Positions 43,732 through 53,436 of a DNA stretch of 64,000 bases are shown piece by piece. The DNA lies in contig NZ_AP024851.1 in NCBI RefSeq assembly GCF_024346675.1, positions 1,302,001 to 1,366,000 on the forward strand, given 5' to 3'. The stretch comes from Photobacterium sanguinicancri. Lineage in GTDB: Bacteria; Pseudomonadota; Gammaproteobacteria; Enterobacterales; Vibrionaceae. The number at the start of each line of letters is the position of its first letter. Within the stretch, counting starts at the first letter, position 1. The position numbers were made by a program, and so were the translations under genes. Below the pieces are notes generated by a model. The model saw nothing but the letters and a program-made list of their open reading frames with translations. It was not told the origin of the DNA and ran no database searches.

Positions 43732-45450
43732 TTACAGCGATGACTGATGCTCACTAATTAGTGCTGCCATTTGTACTTCCGCACGCTGTTTTGCATCTTC
43801 GTAGCTCTCATCTTCAAGCATCTGCTCGACAACTTCGTAATAGCACTTCACTTTAGGTTCGGTACCAGATGGACGTACCACCACCCGTGCGCCATTCTCA
43901 AGATGATAAATCAACACATCACTGGCTGGTAAATCTATCGACTCTGTAGGCTTCGCAGCAAGAGAGCCAGAGAAGGTGCGTTGGGCAATTTGCAAGTCAT
44001 CTGTTTGTACAATATCGACGCCAGCAATACGCGATGGTGGCGATGCACGTAAAACACTCCCAATGGCAGGAGAATCGGGTATCAAAGCGATACTGCGCTG
44101 TGCATTCAAATAAAAGCCGTGCTGACGGTAAATAGCTTCAAGCTGAGACCAAATCGACTGACCTTTTGCTGTAAGTTCGGCTGTCATTTGGGCAAAAGCA
44201 ACCAAAGCGGTTAAACCATCTTTGTCCCACACTTTGCTACCCACGGTGTAACCCAAAGCTTCCTCATAAGCGAACAAGAATTGGCTCGTTTCAGTCTGCT
44301 TTTGCATCGCAACGTTCGTCAGCCATTTAAACCCAGTCAGAGTTTGAAAGAAATTCGCCTGATGTGCGTGGGCAATTTTTTCAAGCAAACTCGAAGACAC
44401 TATCGTTGTCCCCACTAGATTCTCACAACTGCCACTCGCCACATTCAGCAAATAATGTCCAAATAAAATACCAACCTGATCCCCTGTTAGCATTTTATAC
44501 TCGCCATGCAAGTCACGAACAGCAACCGCAAAGCGGTCTGCATCTGGGTCGTTGGCGCACGCTAAGGTCGCATTATGCTTTTTGGCTTCTGCAATGACTA
44601 AATCCATAGCCCCTGCTTCTTCAGGGTTGGGAAAATTAACAGTAGGGAAAGTACCATCAGGTTCGCGCTGGGCAGCCACACTATAAACATGTTCAAAACC
44701 AACGCGTTTAAGCATAGTTTCTGCCATATCAGCCCCCACACCATGCATGGCGGTGTACGCAATCGAAACGGCTTCTGGTTGGTGGTGATTCTGCAACAGC
44801 GGGTTCACTAACTGTGCATCTAAATACGCTTGATAAAAATCATCTTCTAACCACACAAGCAAGCCTTGGTGCTCTGCTTGCTCAAGATCCATCAAGTGCA
44901 AAGGTTGGGCTGCGGCTTTATCAATTTCAGCGGCAATGCCTGAATCATGTGGGGCGATAATTTGTGCACCATTCTCCCAGTACACTTTAAAGCCATTGTA
45001 CTCAGGGGGATTATGGCTTGCCGTTACCACTATACCTGCCGCTGTTCCCAGCTGTTTTACACCAAAAGCCACTAGCGGTGTCGCAGCCACTTTACTTGTT
45101 AGGTATACCTTAATGCCCATGGCTGTTAGCGCCGCAGCAGCATCTTGAGCAAATTGTTTCGAATCTAATCGGCCGTCATAACCAATAACGACACCACGAT
45201 GATCGGCCTCTTCAATTTGCAACAGCAAGTACTGCCCTAAGCCCGTTGCTGTTTCTTGAATCACGAGGCGGTTCATACGATTCGGACCGGCACCAACTAC
45301 ACCACGTAACCCTGCGGTTCCAAATTCAAGGCGTCCCGAAAAACGAGCTTGCAGTTCAGCCTCATTACCTGCGTCGATCAAACCTTTAAGTTCTTGCTGA
45401 GTTTTAGGGTCTGGATCTCGAGTAATCCACTGAGAGATGATTGTATTCAT
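43732..45450 (-). CDS. alpha-phosphoglucomutase/phosphomannomutase family enzyme
   Basis: 572 residues, of the longer PGM2-like phospho-sugar mutase group. Interconverts glucose-1-phosphate and glucose-6-phosphate (or the mannose equivalents). Motifs: FGTAGLRGVVGAGPNRMN, active serine loop VTASHNPPEYNG, metal loop CANDPDADRFAV, sugar loop EEALGYTVG, phosphate-binding VVRPSGTEPKVKCYY. AGGA lies eight bases before the ATG. With glgC, glgA and glgX nearby it likely supplies or drains glucose-1-phosphate for glycogen and maltodextrin metabolism. Confidence 0.92.
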   Translation of the reverse strand: MNTIISQWITRDPDPKTQQELKGLIDAGNEAELQARFSGRLEFGTAGLRGVVGAGPNRMNRLVIQETATGLGQYLLLQIEEADHRGVVIGYDGRLDSKQFAQDAAAALTAMGIKVYLTSKVAATPLVAFGVKQLGTAAGIVVTASHNPPEYNGFKVYWENGAQIIAPHDSGIAAEIDKAAAQPLHLMDLEQAEHQGLLVWLEDDFYQAYLDAQLVNPLLQNHHQPEAVSIAYTAMHGVGADMAETMLKRVGFEHVYSVAAQREPDGTFPTVNFPNPEEAGAMDLVIAEAKKHNATLACANDPDADRFAVAVRDLHGEYKMLTGDQVGILFGHYLLNVASGSCENLVGTTIVSSSLLEKIAHAHQANFFQTLTGFKWLTNVAMQKQTETSQFLFAYEEALGYTVGSKVWDKDGLTALVAFAQMTAELTAKGQSIWSQLEAIYRQHGFYLNAQRSIALIPDSPAIGSVLRASPPSRIAGVDIVQTDDLQIAQRTFSGSLAAKPTESIDLPASDVLIYHLENGARVVVRPSGTEPKVKCYYEVVEQMLEDESYEDAKQRAEVQMAALISEHQSSL

Positions 45451-45652
45451 GATTAGATTCCTGCGGCTTTGTTTTAACTGAAACTACAGCAAATGATATT
45501 TATTCTCATTAAGTTTATTGAAGTAGAATCAATTTTGAGGACGGTATCGATTTCGTCCTATGTTCATTAAGGTGATTTATTGAATGAAGTATAGATATAA
45601 GAAAGTGATAACCCTGAATAATAGAGTGTGACCCTGTCGGCATTATGAGAGA

Positions 45653-45672
45653 AAGAGGCGAAACCACCTCTT
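45653..45672 (-). terminator. possible terminator of astB
   Basis: AAGAGG (45653-45658) with CCTCTT (45667-45672); on minus it is followed by TCTCTC. It lies 63 bases past the astB stop. Weak U run. Confidence 0.45.
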
Positions 45673-45734
45673 ATCTCACACACGACCATTAAACCACTAT
45701 CACTCTGGGATGCAGGCTAGTTTAGCGGAGCAGT

Positions 45735-47072
45735 TTAGTCTCTTTGGAATGGATAGACCGAGCCTAATTGAAGAATTTGAGTCAACTCATCCAGCGCGGT
45801 GCGTGACTCAATCAATAATTGCGGATCGGCTAAGTCTGATTCTTGTAGTTCATCACGATAATGAAAATCAACCCAAGTATTTAAGCGTTCAAATAATTCC
45901 TCATTCATCAAGGTAGATGCATTCACTGCTTTTAATTCATCATCATTTAATACAACTCTTAAACGTAAACATGCAGGCCCACCGCCATTAGCCATACTCT
46001 GTTTAAGATCGAAGACTTCAACCCTATCTATACCTTGCTGCTGAGCTAACATCGACTCTACATAGGCCCATACGTTTTTATTTTGACGGCATTCATCTGG
46101 CAAGACCAATACAGTTTCACCATTTGGCATGCTCAATAACTGAGAGTTAAATAAATAACTATTTACCGCATCATTAATTGATACCGCACTTGTCGGCACT
46201 TCAATCACTTTAAAAGATTCGCCCACTTTAGCCGTTAGTTCATCATAAACCCCTTGTTGATCTAAAAAAGCTTGTTGATGGCAAAATAATAAATTTCGAT
46301 TACCCACCGCAATTACATCGTTATGGAATACGCCTTGATCAATAACCGCTGGGTTTTGTTGTGCCATAACCGTATGAGTTCCATCTAACTGGTGTAACCG
46401 AGCAATGGCTTCACAAGCTTCATAGGTATGCCTTGCAGGAAATGTAGTTGGCGCAGGATGACGACTATCAAACGCATGACGGCCATAGACAAAAAATTCG
46501 ACGCCCTTGTCACCATATTGCTGACAAAAACGGGTATGGTTTGCGGCACCTTCATCACCATAATGCTCAACACTGGGTAACGCGGCATGGTGGGCAAAGT
46601 AACGCTCATCAGCAAAGGTCGCCTGTAATATTCGCCCTGTTGTTTCATGTTCTATTGAACGATGGAATTTATTGGTAAGGTTTGCAGGTGTGAAATGTAC
46701 GCGACCATCAGCAGTATCGGCCGAAGGGGAAACAGTAGAAGCATTTGCCGTCCACATACTGGACGCAGAACAACACGCAGCCAACACTTTAGGCGCTTGC
46801 TTCGCAGCTTGGGCAATAACATCACTGTCTGAGCCACTAAAACCAAGTCGGCGTAAGGTGAAAACATCAGGCCGTTCTTGTGGTGCTAATACGCCTTGCA
46901 CTAATCCCATATCAGCCAAGGCCTTCATTTTGGCAAGCCCTTGTTTGGCTGCTTGTTTAGGTTTTGAAGGCGCAGCTTGGTTTTTAGCTGAAGCGACATT
47001 GCCAAAAGATAAACCACTGTAGTTATGCGTTGGGCCCACTAACCCATCAAAATTTGCTTCATACGCTTTCAT
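45735..47072 (-). CDS. astB: N-succinylarginine dihydrolase
   Basis: 445 residues, normal length. Second enzyme of the arginine succinyltransferase (AST) pathway: hydrolyses N2-succinylarginine to N2-succinylornithine with release of ammonia and CO2. Conserved text: [84 protein letters not shown] (with the catalytic Cys). Start at 47072 matches family N-termini. It stands alone; astCAD are not in the window, as in other bacteria where astB is unlinked. Confidence 0.95.
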   Translation of the reverse strand: MKAYEANFDGLVGPTHNYSGLSFGNVASAKNQAAPSKPKQAAKQGLAKMKALADMGLVQGVLAPQERPDVFTLRRLGFSGSDSDVIAQAAKQAPKVLAACCSASSMWTANASTVSPSADTADGRVHFTPANLTNKFHRSIEHETTGRILQATFADERYFAHHAALPSVEHYGDEGAANHTRFCQQYGDKGVEFFVYGRHAFDSRHPAPTTFPARHTYEACEAIARLHQLDGTHTVMAQQNPAVIDQGVFHNDVIAVGNRNLLFCHQQAFLDQQGVYDELTAKVGESFKVIEVPTSAVSINDAVNSYLFNSQLLSMPNGETVLVLPDECRQNKNVWAYVESMLAQQQGIDRVEVFDLKQSMANGGGPACLRLRVVLNDDELKAVNASTLMNEELFERLNTWVDFHYRDELQESDLADPQLLIESRTALDELTQILQLGSVYPFQRD

Positions 47073-47407
47073 AAACATTCCATGTTGATAAATCACCCAT
47101 TAAACATAACAAAGTATTTACATTTTAAGCAAGTGCCGAGCAAACACACACAAAACACCTAAAAAGAAGATACTCATTCTGCTTTGACACATAAAGATTC
47201 ACCGACACTTTCAGAACAAAACCAAGAAATCAACAAGGAAATAGTACCGCCATCTGTTGCAACTCACTGTTATAGAGAGCGATAGCTCACTTATTCTTTA
47301 TCAATTAGTGTACTAATCAAGCACGGTAAATTGTCAAAAAAGGCATACGTAGTTTAATACTTATATAACTGTCGAATAAAAATTGAGCGGATATTTTTCT
47401 AAAAAAA
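47073..47407. other. divergent intergenic region between astB and the lap-type operon
   Basis: 335 bases with no ORF. It should contain both promoters. The HlyD ATG lacks a clear SD, so its start is less certain than others. Confidence 0.45.
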
Positions 47408-48826
47408 ATGACAAATAAACAGAAAAGCCCTTCGAAAAAGGCAGACAATTCGTTAACAACTGAGCAACTTGATTATATTGATGATCAAAGCGCAGCCTTG
47501 TTATTAAACACCCCCAAAAGTGCACGTCGTATGCTGTGGGTGATTGTATTGTTTTTCGTTATTGCTTTCGTATGGGCTTCACAAGCGCAGCTTGATCAGG
47601 TCACTGTAGGTAGCGGCAAAGTTATTGCCTCTTCACAACTACAAGTAGTTCAAAACCTTGAGGGAGGCATAGTCAAATCCTTGCTCGTTACCGAAGGCGA
47701 TGCTGTCGTGAAAGGGCAAGAACTACTAATAATTGATGACACTCAATTTCAGTCTGATTTCAACGAACAGAGTCAATCTCTGGTAGGGACACAAGCCGAT
47801 AGTGTTCGCCTTAATACCTTGCTCGCCAGTATTCACATTGATAAGTCACAAGCGAAAAAAAATTGGCAAAAAAGCATAGTGATCAAGCAGCAAACTTTGA
47901 CGTTTCCTAATGAACTAACCCAGAATCAAGTTCGCTTAGTTCAGCGCCAGAAAAATGAGTTTGCCGACCAATTGTCGCAACTCGAAGGCCAACTTGCCGT
48001 AGTTGAACAACAGATCAACCAAAAAGCACGCGAACGAATAGAGACCCAATCACGCGTAGGCAGCTTACGTAACAGCTATGGCATTGCCAGCAAAGAATTA
48101 GCAATCACCAAACCGCTTGCCGATGAAGGGGTGGTGCCAGAAATAGAACTACTTAAACTGCGACGCCAGCTTAACGATATCCGCCGAGAGCTTAAATCTG
48201 CCGAATTACAGCTGCCTATCATCAAAGCTGCAATTCAAGAGGCAATATTAAAACGTATCGACATCGCGCAAAATTTTCGTTCTGATTTGCAGCGTGAGCT
48301 CAACGAAATAAGCGATCAACTTGCCAGTTTATCGGCCTCACAGATAGGGCTTCAAGATCGAGTAAACCGAACGACCATTACCTCACCTGTGGCAGGCATC
48401 ATACAAACACTACATACCAACACGGTTGGTGGTGTCATTCAACCCGGCATGGATGTCATCACCATAGTCCCCACCGACGATAACTTGCTGATTGAAGCGC
48501 AAATCGCGCCAAAAGATATTGCCTTCCTGAGACCAAAACTTCGCGCAATGATCAAATTCAGCGCCTATGATTTTACTGTCTTTGGTGGATTAGAAGGCAC
48601 ACTAGAAACTATCAGTGCCGATACCATTAAAGACGATGAAGGCAATAGCTTTTACCAAATCAGGATCCGCACCGCTCAAAATTATTTACTCAGCGGCAGT
48701 GGTGAAATCTTGCCTATCATCCCAGGAATGACGGCATCTGCCGACATCATCACAGGGAAGCGCACGGTACTCGATTATTTGTTAAAGCCCGTGATATCCG
48801 CTCAACGAAATGCGCTAAGAGAGTGA
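47408..48826 (+). CDS. HlyD-family membrane fusion protein (LapC-like) of a type I secretion system
   Basis: 472 residues. Periplasmic adaptor linking an ABC exporter to a TolC channel. N-terminal cytoplasmic stretch of about 40 residues, one membrane segment (MLWVIVLFFVIAFVWAS), biotinyl-lipoyl-like half motifs (VQNLEGGIVKSLLVTEGD), long coiled coil (about 110-300), then RTTITSPVAGIIQTLHTNTV and a C-terminal beta-barrel. The final IPGMTASADIITGKRTVLDY matches the HlyD C-terminus. First gene of an operon that includes tolC-, lapG-, lapD- and lapB-like genes. Compare Shewanella rtxC/bpf locus (from memory). Confidence 0.9.
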   Translation: MTNKQKSPSKKADNSLTTEQLDYIDDQSAALLLNTPKSARRMLWVIVLFFVIAFVWASQAQLDQVTVGSGKVIASSQLQVVQNLEGGIVKSLLVTEGDAVVKGQELLIIDDTQFQSDFNEQSQSLVGTQADSVRLNTLLASIHIDKSQAKKNWQKSIVIKQQTLTFPNELTQNQVRLVQRQKNEFADQLSQLEGQLAVVEQQINQKARERIETQSRVGSLRNSYGIASKELAITKPLADEGVVPEIELLKLRRQLNDIRRELKSAELQLPIIKAAIQEAILKRIDIAQNFRSDLQRELNEISDQLASLSASQIGLQDRVNRTTITSPVAGIIQTLHTNTVGGVIQPGMDVITIVPTDDNLLIEAQIAPKDIAFLRPKLRAMIKFSAYDFTVFGGLEGTLETISADTIKDDEGNSFYQIRIRTAQNYLLSGSGEILPIIPGMTASADIITGKRTVLDYLLKPVISAQRNALRE

Positions 48827-48828
48827 AT

Positions 48829-50142
48829 ATGAAGAGAAATGCTTTTATCGTCACTTTGGCTTGCATGGGGTACAGCCTAATTAACTCCCCAAGTGTATTA
48901 GGGCAATCGTTAGAACAAGCTATTGCCCAAACACTCGCCAGTAACCCAGATATACGCCATGCTTATCATGAGTTTATGATCCGCAACGAGCAAATACGTG
49001 CTTCGCAAGGTGATTACTTGCCAGATGTTAACCTTGACGCAGGCGCTGGGTACGAAAACTACAATAACGAAAGAGGCAGCAAAGGGGACTTTCAACCCCG
49101 TGAAGTACGATTAAGCGTCCAGCAATTATTATGGGATGGTGCCATTACCTACAACGATATCACACGGAATAAATCTGAAACTGAAGCGCAACGCTATCAA
49201 CTGCTTGCTGACGCGCAAGATAATGCACTGCGCACCACACTAGCCTACTTAGATGTCCTACAAGCTCAAGAAGTCTTGTCGCTTTCACAGGCCAATTTCG
49301 ATGTCCACCAGCGCATTTATAGCGACATTAAAAAGCGCGCCGATTCAGGCATAGGTTCAACCGCTGATTTAGCACAAGTTGAAGGGCGTTTAGCACGCTC
49401 AAACACCAATTTAATTTCGGCGCAAAGTAACTTAAATGACCAAATTACCGAATTTGTCCGTATTGTTGGTCAGTACCCTACCGCACTTGAAAAGCCAGAA
49501 GTCGACATCAATTTCATTGCAACATCACTTGACGATGCAATGGCTAAAGCCAAGGAAAACAATCCAATCGTCAAAGTCGCGCTCAATGACATTGATGCCG
49601 CGCATTCCCAATATGATCAAGCAACTGGGACTTTCTACCCAACCTTCTATGTCGAAGCGTCACAGCAATGGGGCGAAGAATTGGATGGCGTACCAGGCAG
49701 TAATGATGAATTTAAGGCCATGCTCAGAATGCGCTATAACTTGTACAACGGTGGGAGCGATCAGGCCAAAAGCCGCCGTGCTGCGTATCAAGTAAACCAG
49801 TCTAAAGACGTGCGCGATAGAGCATTACGTCAACTCGAAGAAGGAACCCGTCTCGCATGGAGTGCTATGGCTCTCGCCAATGATCAGACCGAATTTTTAC
49901 AGCGCCATGTCGATGCATCTGCCCGTACCGTCATTGCTTATGAAAAACAATTTAAGATCAGTAAACGCACCCTACTTGATGTGCTAAACACCGAAAATGA
50001 GCTGTTCGAAGCGCGTAAAGCCTATCTGGATGCTCATTACAATGGCATTTATTCTAAATACCGCTTACTCAATGCCACGGGGTTATTATTGTCTGAATTA
50101 CGCGTTGATGTACCTGAACAGTGGCTCACTTCTGTTAAGTAA
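48829..50142 (+). CDS. TolC-family outer-membrane channel (LapE/AggA-like)
   Basis: 437 residues. Signal peptide ending near SVLGQ; helical-barrel repeats of the TolC family, for example SLEQAIAQTLASNPDIRHAY and, in the second half, VKVALNDIDAAHSQYDQATG with LRMRYNLYNGGSDQAK. Forms the outer-membrane exit duct. Start at 48829 chosen for GAGAG six bases upstream; its ATG lies two bases after the HlyD stop. Second gene of the operon. Confidence 0.9.
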   Translation: MKRNAFIVTLACMGYSLINSPSVLGQSLEQAIAQTLASNPDIRHAYHEFMIRNEQIRASQGDYLPDVNLDAGAGYENYNNERGSKGDFQPREVRLSVQQLLWDGAITYNDITRNKSETEAQRYQLLADAQDNALRTTLAYLDVLQAQEVLSLSQANFDVHQRIYSDIKKRADSGIGSTADLAQVEGRLARSNTNLISAQSNLNDQITEFVRIVGQYPTALEKPEVDINFIATSLDDAMAKAKENNPIVKVALNDIDAAHSQYDQATGTFYPTFYVEASQQWGEELDGVPGSNDEFKAMLRMRYNLYNGGSDQAKSRRAAYQVNQSKDVRDRALRQLEEGTRLAWSAMALANDQTEFLQRHVDASARTVIAYEKQFKISKRTLLDVLNTENELFEARKAYLDAHYNGIYSKYRLLNATGLLLSELRVDVPEQWLTSVK

Positions 50143-50159
50143 TACAAGGAGGTATTACG

Positions 50160-50750
50160 ATGAGATATCTACTTTTTCCGTTCCTACTACTGCTCGCAGC
50201 GTGTGCAACCTCAGTGCCCAATGACATGCCGCTGGCGGAACAATCAAAAGATTTACGTGACGACGACGACGATGGCGTCATCAATGCTCGCGACAAATGT
50301 GCTAACACACCGCACACTGCGATTGTCGATAATGATGGTTGCCCTACCTACGTCGCGAATCCAGAGGAAGGACGAATTCATATCTTATTTGCTAATGACT
50401 CCACCCAAATCACAACAGAGTACCAAAGCCAAATCAGCGAAATGAGCCAATTTCTTAAAATGCACCCGTCCACCTATATCGAGCTAAAAGGCTATGCGAG
50501 CCCAGTAGGCAGCAGCGACTACAATGTCGGGTTATCACAGCGTCGCGCTCAAGCTGTTAAGCAATCTCTGCTTGGTGCTGGTATTACGCAAAACCGCATC
50601 ATGACAGTCGGATTCGGTGATACAGAGCCCGTTAGTGCTGAAAGCCAAGAAGTCACCAATACATTGAGCCGCAGAGTCACTGCGCAAGTCAAAACCGCTT
50701 TCAATAAGGTTGTTGAAGAATGGACTATCTTTACTCTTCGCCAAAATTAG
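50160..50750 (+). CDS. OmpA-family lipoprotein of the lap-type operon
   Basis: 196 residues. Lipobox LLAACATS with Cys16, then a calcium-binding thrombospondin-3-like repeat (DDDDDGVINARDKCANTP), then an OmpA C-terminal peptidoglycan-binding domain (YIELKGYASPVGSSDYNVGL, then SQRRAQAVKQSLL). Probably anchored in the outer membrane and bound to peptidoglycan. A similar gene lies between the TolC and LapG genes in Bpf-type loci. Excellent SD (AAGGAGG). It might help anchor or position the secretion channel (inference). Confidence 0.88.
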   Translation: MRYLLFPFLLLLAACATSVPNDMPLAEQSKDLRDDDDDGVINARDKCANTPHTAIVDNDGCPTYVANPEEGRIHILFANDSTQITTEYQSQISEMSQFLKMHPSTYIELKGYASPVGSSDYNVGLSQRRAQAVKQSLLGAGITQNRIMTVGFGDTEPVSAESQEVTNTLSRRVTAQVKTAFNKVVEEWTIFTLRQN

Positions 50751-50771
50751 ATTTCATCAACAGCGCTCACA

Positions 50772-51506
50772 ATGGCTAGTTTTTTCAATGTTTTATGCTA
50801 TTCGTTAATAGTATGCGCGTTGTTAACGCAGCACTTGGTCGCCAGTGATGAAAGACGCGAGCCGTTAACAGCCATTAATCGACAAAATATTGATTTAATC
50901 CGCCAGTTTTACGGTGAGAGAGCAGGAAAACGTGCGACAGCGTGGCGACAGCTTTTGCACCAATTAACGAACACGCACAATGAAACTCGGACGGATAAAA
51001 CATCGATTTCTGAGTCTACTCGGCTAGAAGGCATCAACCGATTTTTTAACCAGTTACAGTTTATTGATGACGATAAACTATGGGGTGAGACAGACTACTG
51101 GGCCACCCCGAATGAGTTTATTGGTGCTGGTGGTGGTGATTGTGAAGACTTCAGTATCGCTAAGTATTTTTCGTTGCTGTCACTGGGTATCGATGACGAA
51201 AAGTTACGATTAGTGTACGTGAAAGCCCTGACGCTGAATCAGTTTCACATGGTTGTCGCTTACTACCCGCACCCCGCAGCGGTACCGCTCTTGTTAGACA
51301 ACCTTGATGGTGAGATTAAACCGGCAACAGAGCGCGTAGATTTGCTGCCGATATACAGCTTTAACGGTAGCCAGCTGTGGCTCATGAAACAAAAAGGGCA
51401 AGGTCAACTAGCTGGCGATGCCGCTAAGCTCAGTGCATGGAACGATGTGCGTCTCCGCAATACCGAACAAGAATTGCGCCGCCCAGCTATCAACTTGGAT
51501 GAGTAA
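50772..51506 (+). CDS. lapG: LapG-type periplasmic cysteine protease
   Basis: 244 residues. Bacterial transglutaminase-like cysteine protease that cleaves the N-terminus of LapA-type adhesins and releases them. Signal peptide of about 25 residues. Triad visible: C124 in GGGDCEDFSIAKY, H159 in NQFHMVVAYY, D176 in LLLDNLDG; the spacing (35 and 17) fits LapG. The calcium-binding acidic residues expected near the active site (GETDYWATP region) are present. Cytoplasmic c-di-GMP controls it through LapD, encoded next. Six bases separate the two genes. Confidence 0.92.
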   Translation: MASFFNVLCYSLIVCALLTQHLVASDERREPLTAINRQNIDLIRQFYGERAGKRATAWRQLLHQLTNTHNETRTDKTSISESTRLEGINRFFNQLQFIDDDKLWGETDYWATPNEFIGAGGGDCEDFSIAKYFSLLSLGIDDEKLRLVYVKALTLNQFHMVVAYYPHPAAVPLLLDNLDGEIKPATERVDLLPIYSFNGSQLWLMKQKGQGQLAGDAAKLSAWNDVRLRNTEQELRRPAINLDE

Positions 51507-51511
51507 CGACC

Positions 51512-53434
51512 ATGACTTTATACCGACAACTGCTTAGTGGAATGCTGTTACTGCTAATCGTCCTGATCTTTGGCGTATTCGTGGTGCAGTTCCAAACCAC
51601 CAAAGACTTTTTACAGCTGCAACAAGAAAATGAACTCGACAACACCATTAACTCTGTCGGTATGGCACTCACCCCCTACCTTGATAAAAAAGACATGGTC
51701 GCGACAGAGTCACTTATCAATGCGACATTTGACGGTGGCTTTTATCAAACAGTGACACTGTCACTCATTGATAGTGATCACACCATCGAGCGTCAATATC
51801 CCAGTCAAATCCAAGGCGTACCACAACTCTTTACCTACCTCATTAATTTAGAGCCTCTCAGCGAAAGCCGCGTTCTGACTAGCGGCTGGATGCAAGTCGC
51901 CAAACTCACAGTGACGACCAACCCAACTTTTGCTTATCTCAAACTGTGGCAAGCCAGTGTGCAACTCTTTCTTGGGTTTATCGCCACCAGCTTATTGGGA
52001 GTCGTCATGGTTTCTGTATTTCTTCGCCGCGTGCTCACACCACTAACAGCGATTCAGAACAGTGCCAAAGCCATGTCTAATAATGAATTTAAGCAGCCCT
52101 TGCTGGTACCCGAGATCCGCGAATTAAAAGATGTGGTTACAGCATTTAACCACATGAGCCTACAACTTAAATCGCACATAGATCATCAAGCGCAAGAAGC
52201 CGATAAGCTCAGGGTGCGGGCATATCAAGATCCCGTGTCTGGCCTAGCCAATCGCCACTATTTAATCACCAAATTAGATACGATAATTACGCACAAAACC
52301 TTTGGTGGGGTCATTTTATTACGAGCTGATTTCATTGCCGATAGCTATGAAAAAGAAGGCTATGAAGCAGGTGATAAACTAACCGTGAAACTGGCTCACA
52401 GCCTACAAGATTTAGCCAACGATGAAATCACAATAGCTCGACTCAACCATGCTGAATTTATGTTGCTTGTCCCTCATTGCAGCAGTGGTGAATTAACGCT
52501 GCTTGGTCGCGCTGTATTGCAAAAGTCAGCCGCCCTACAAAGCGATCCACTGAATATTGCACCCTTACATGCTGCTGTTGGGCTGGTTATTGCCAGTGAT
52601 AGCGATACCAGTGGTAGTCTACTGGCGCAAGCTGATAATGCAGTTAACCAAGCACGCCAACAAGCGACTGAACACTTATTCCTCATCGACAGCATGGATC
52701 AAACACTGCGGCTGGGTAAGCAACAATGGAAGCGCCTTGTCGATAATGCGATCAGCCACGATCAACTCTCACTGACCTTTCAACCCGCAACAGATGAAAA
52801 CAATAAGGTGCTTCACCAAGAAGCGTTCAGTACCATTTACGACGGACAAAAAAGTTATAGTGCAGGTCAATTCCTTGGCGCGATCGAGCAGCTCAACGCA
52901 GGGCCTGAATTTGATCGTTACGTGATCGCCAAGATCACCGCCATGCTGGTCGATAATCCAGATCTTGACCCAATCGCCGTCAATATTACTCAGAGCAGTA
53001 TCAGTGATGCGGGCTTCATGCGCTGGCTAGGGACACTATTAAAAACCAACCCTCAGTATCGCGGCCGCCTACTATTTGAATTACCTGAGATCAGCTTTTT
53101 AAATCAACTCGATAACATCGAACTTTTGTGTGACATCATTCATCGTAACGGCTTTCAGTTCGGTATTGATAACTACGGCCATAACTTTAGCTCGGTCAGC
53201 TACCTTAATCGTTTTAAACCCGCTTATGTCAAACTCGACTTTGCCTATACACAGCACATCGATGATGCCTTAAAAGCCGATGTTTTATCTTCTATCACCC
53301 GTAATGCACAAGCATTAGGGATCATCGCTATTGCATCACGCATTGAAACCCAAGACCAACGAGAAAAGCTATCTGCGTTAATGATCAATGGCTTCCAAGG
53401 CTATGTCACCCAACAGCCTGAGCAAGAGGATTAG
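51512..53434 (+). CDS. lapD: LapD-type c-di-GMP receptor (degenerate GGDEF-EAL)
   Basis: 640 residues. Membrane segment (LLSGMLLLLIVLIFGVFVVQ), periplasmic LapD/MoxY-type domain (about 30-150), second membrane segment, HAMP, GGDEF-like and EAL-like domains. GGDEF site reads RLNHAEF and the EAL entry reads HQEAFST, so neither cyclase nor phosphodiesterase activity is expected. At high c-di-GMP the EAL-like domain binds the nucleotide and the periplasmic domain sequesters LapG, protecting the adhesin. Gene order lapG-lapD-lapB supports the assignment. Confidence 0.92.
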   Translation: MTLYRQLLSGMLLLLIVLIFGVFVVQFQTTKDFLQLQQENELDNTINSVGMALTPYLDKKDMVATESLINATFDGGFYQTVTLSLIDSDHTIERQYPSQIQGVPQLFTYLINLEPLSESRVLTSGWMQVAKLTVTTNPTFAYLKLWQASVQLFLGFIATSLLGVVMVSVFLRRVLTPLTAIQNSAKAMSNNEFKQPLLVPEIRELKDVVTAFNHMSLQLKSHIDHQAQEADKLRVRAYQDPVSGLANRHYLITKLDTIITHKTFGGVILLRADFIADSYEKEGYEAGDKLTVKLAHSLQDLANDEITIARLNHAEFMLLVPHCSSGELTLLGRAVLQKSAALQSDPLNIAPLHAAVGLVIASDSDTSGSLLAQADNAVNQARQQATEHLFLIDSMDQTLRLGKQQWKRLVDNAISHDQLSLTFQPATDENNKVLHQEAFSTIYDGQKSYSAGQFLGAIEQLNAGPEFDRYVIAKITAMLVDNPDLDPIAVNITQSSISDAGFMRWLGTLLKTNPQYRGRLLFELPEISFLNQLDNIELLCDIIHRNGFQFGIDNYGHNFSSVSYLNRFKPAYVKLDFAYTQHIDDALKADVLSSITRNAQALGIIAIASRIETQDQREKLSALMINGFQGYVTQQPEQED

Positions 53435-53436
53435 CA

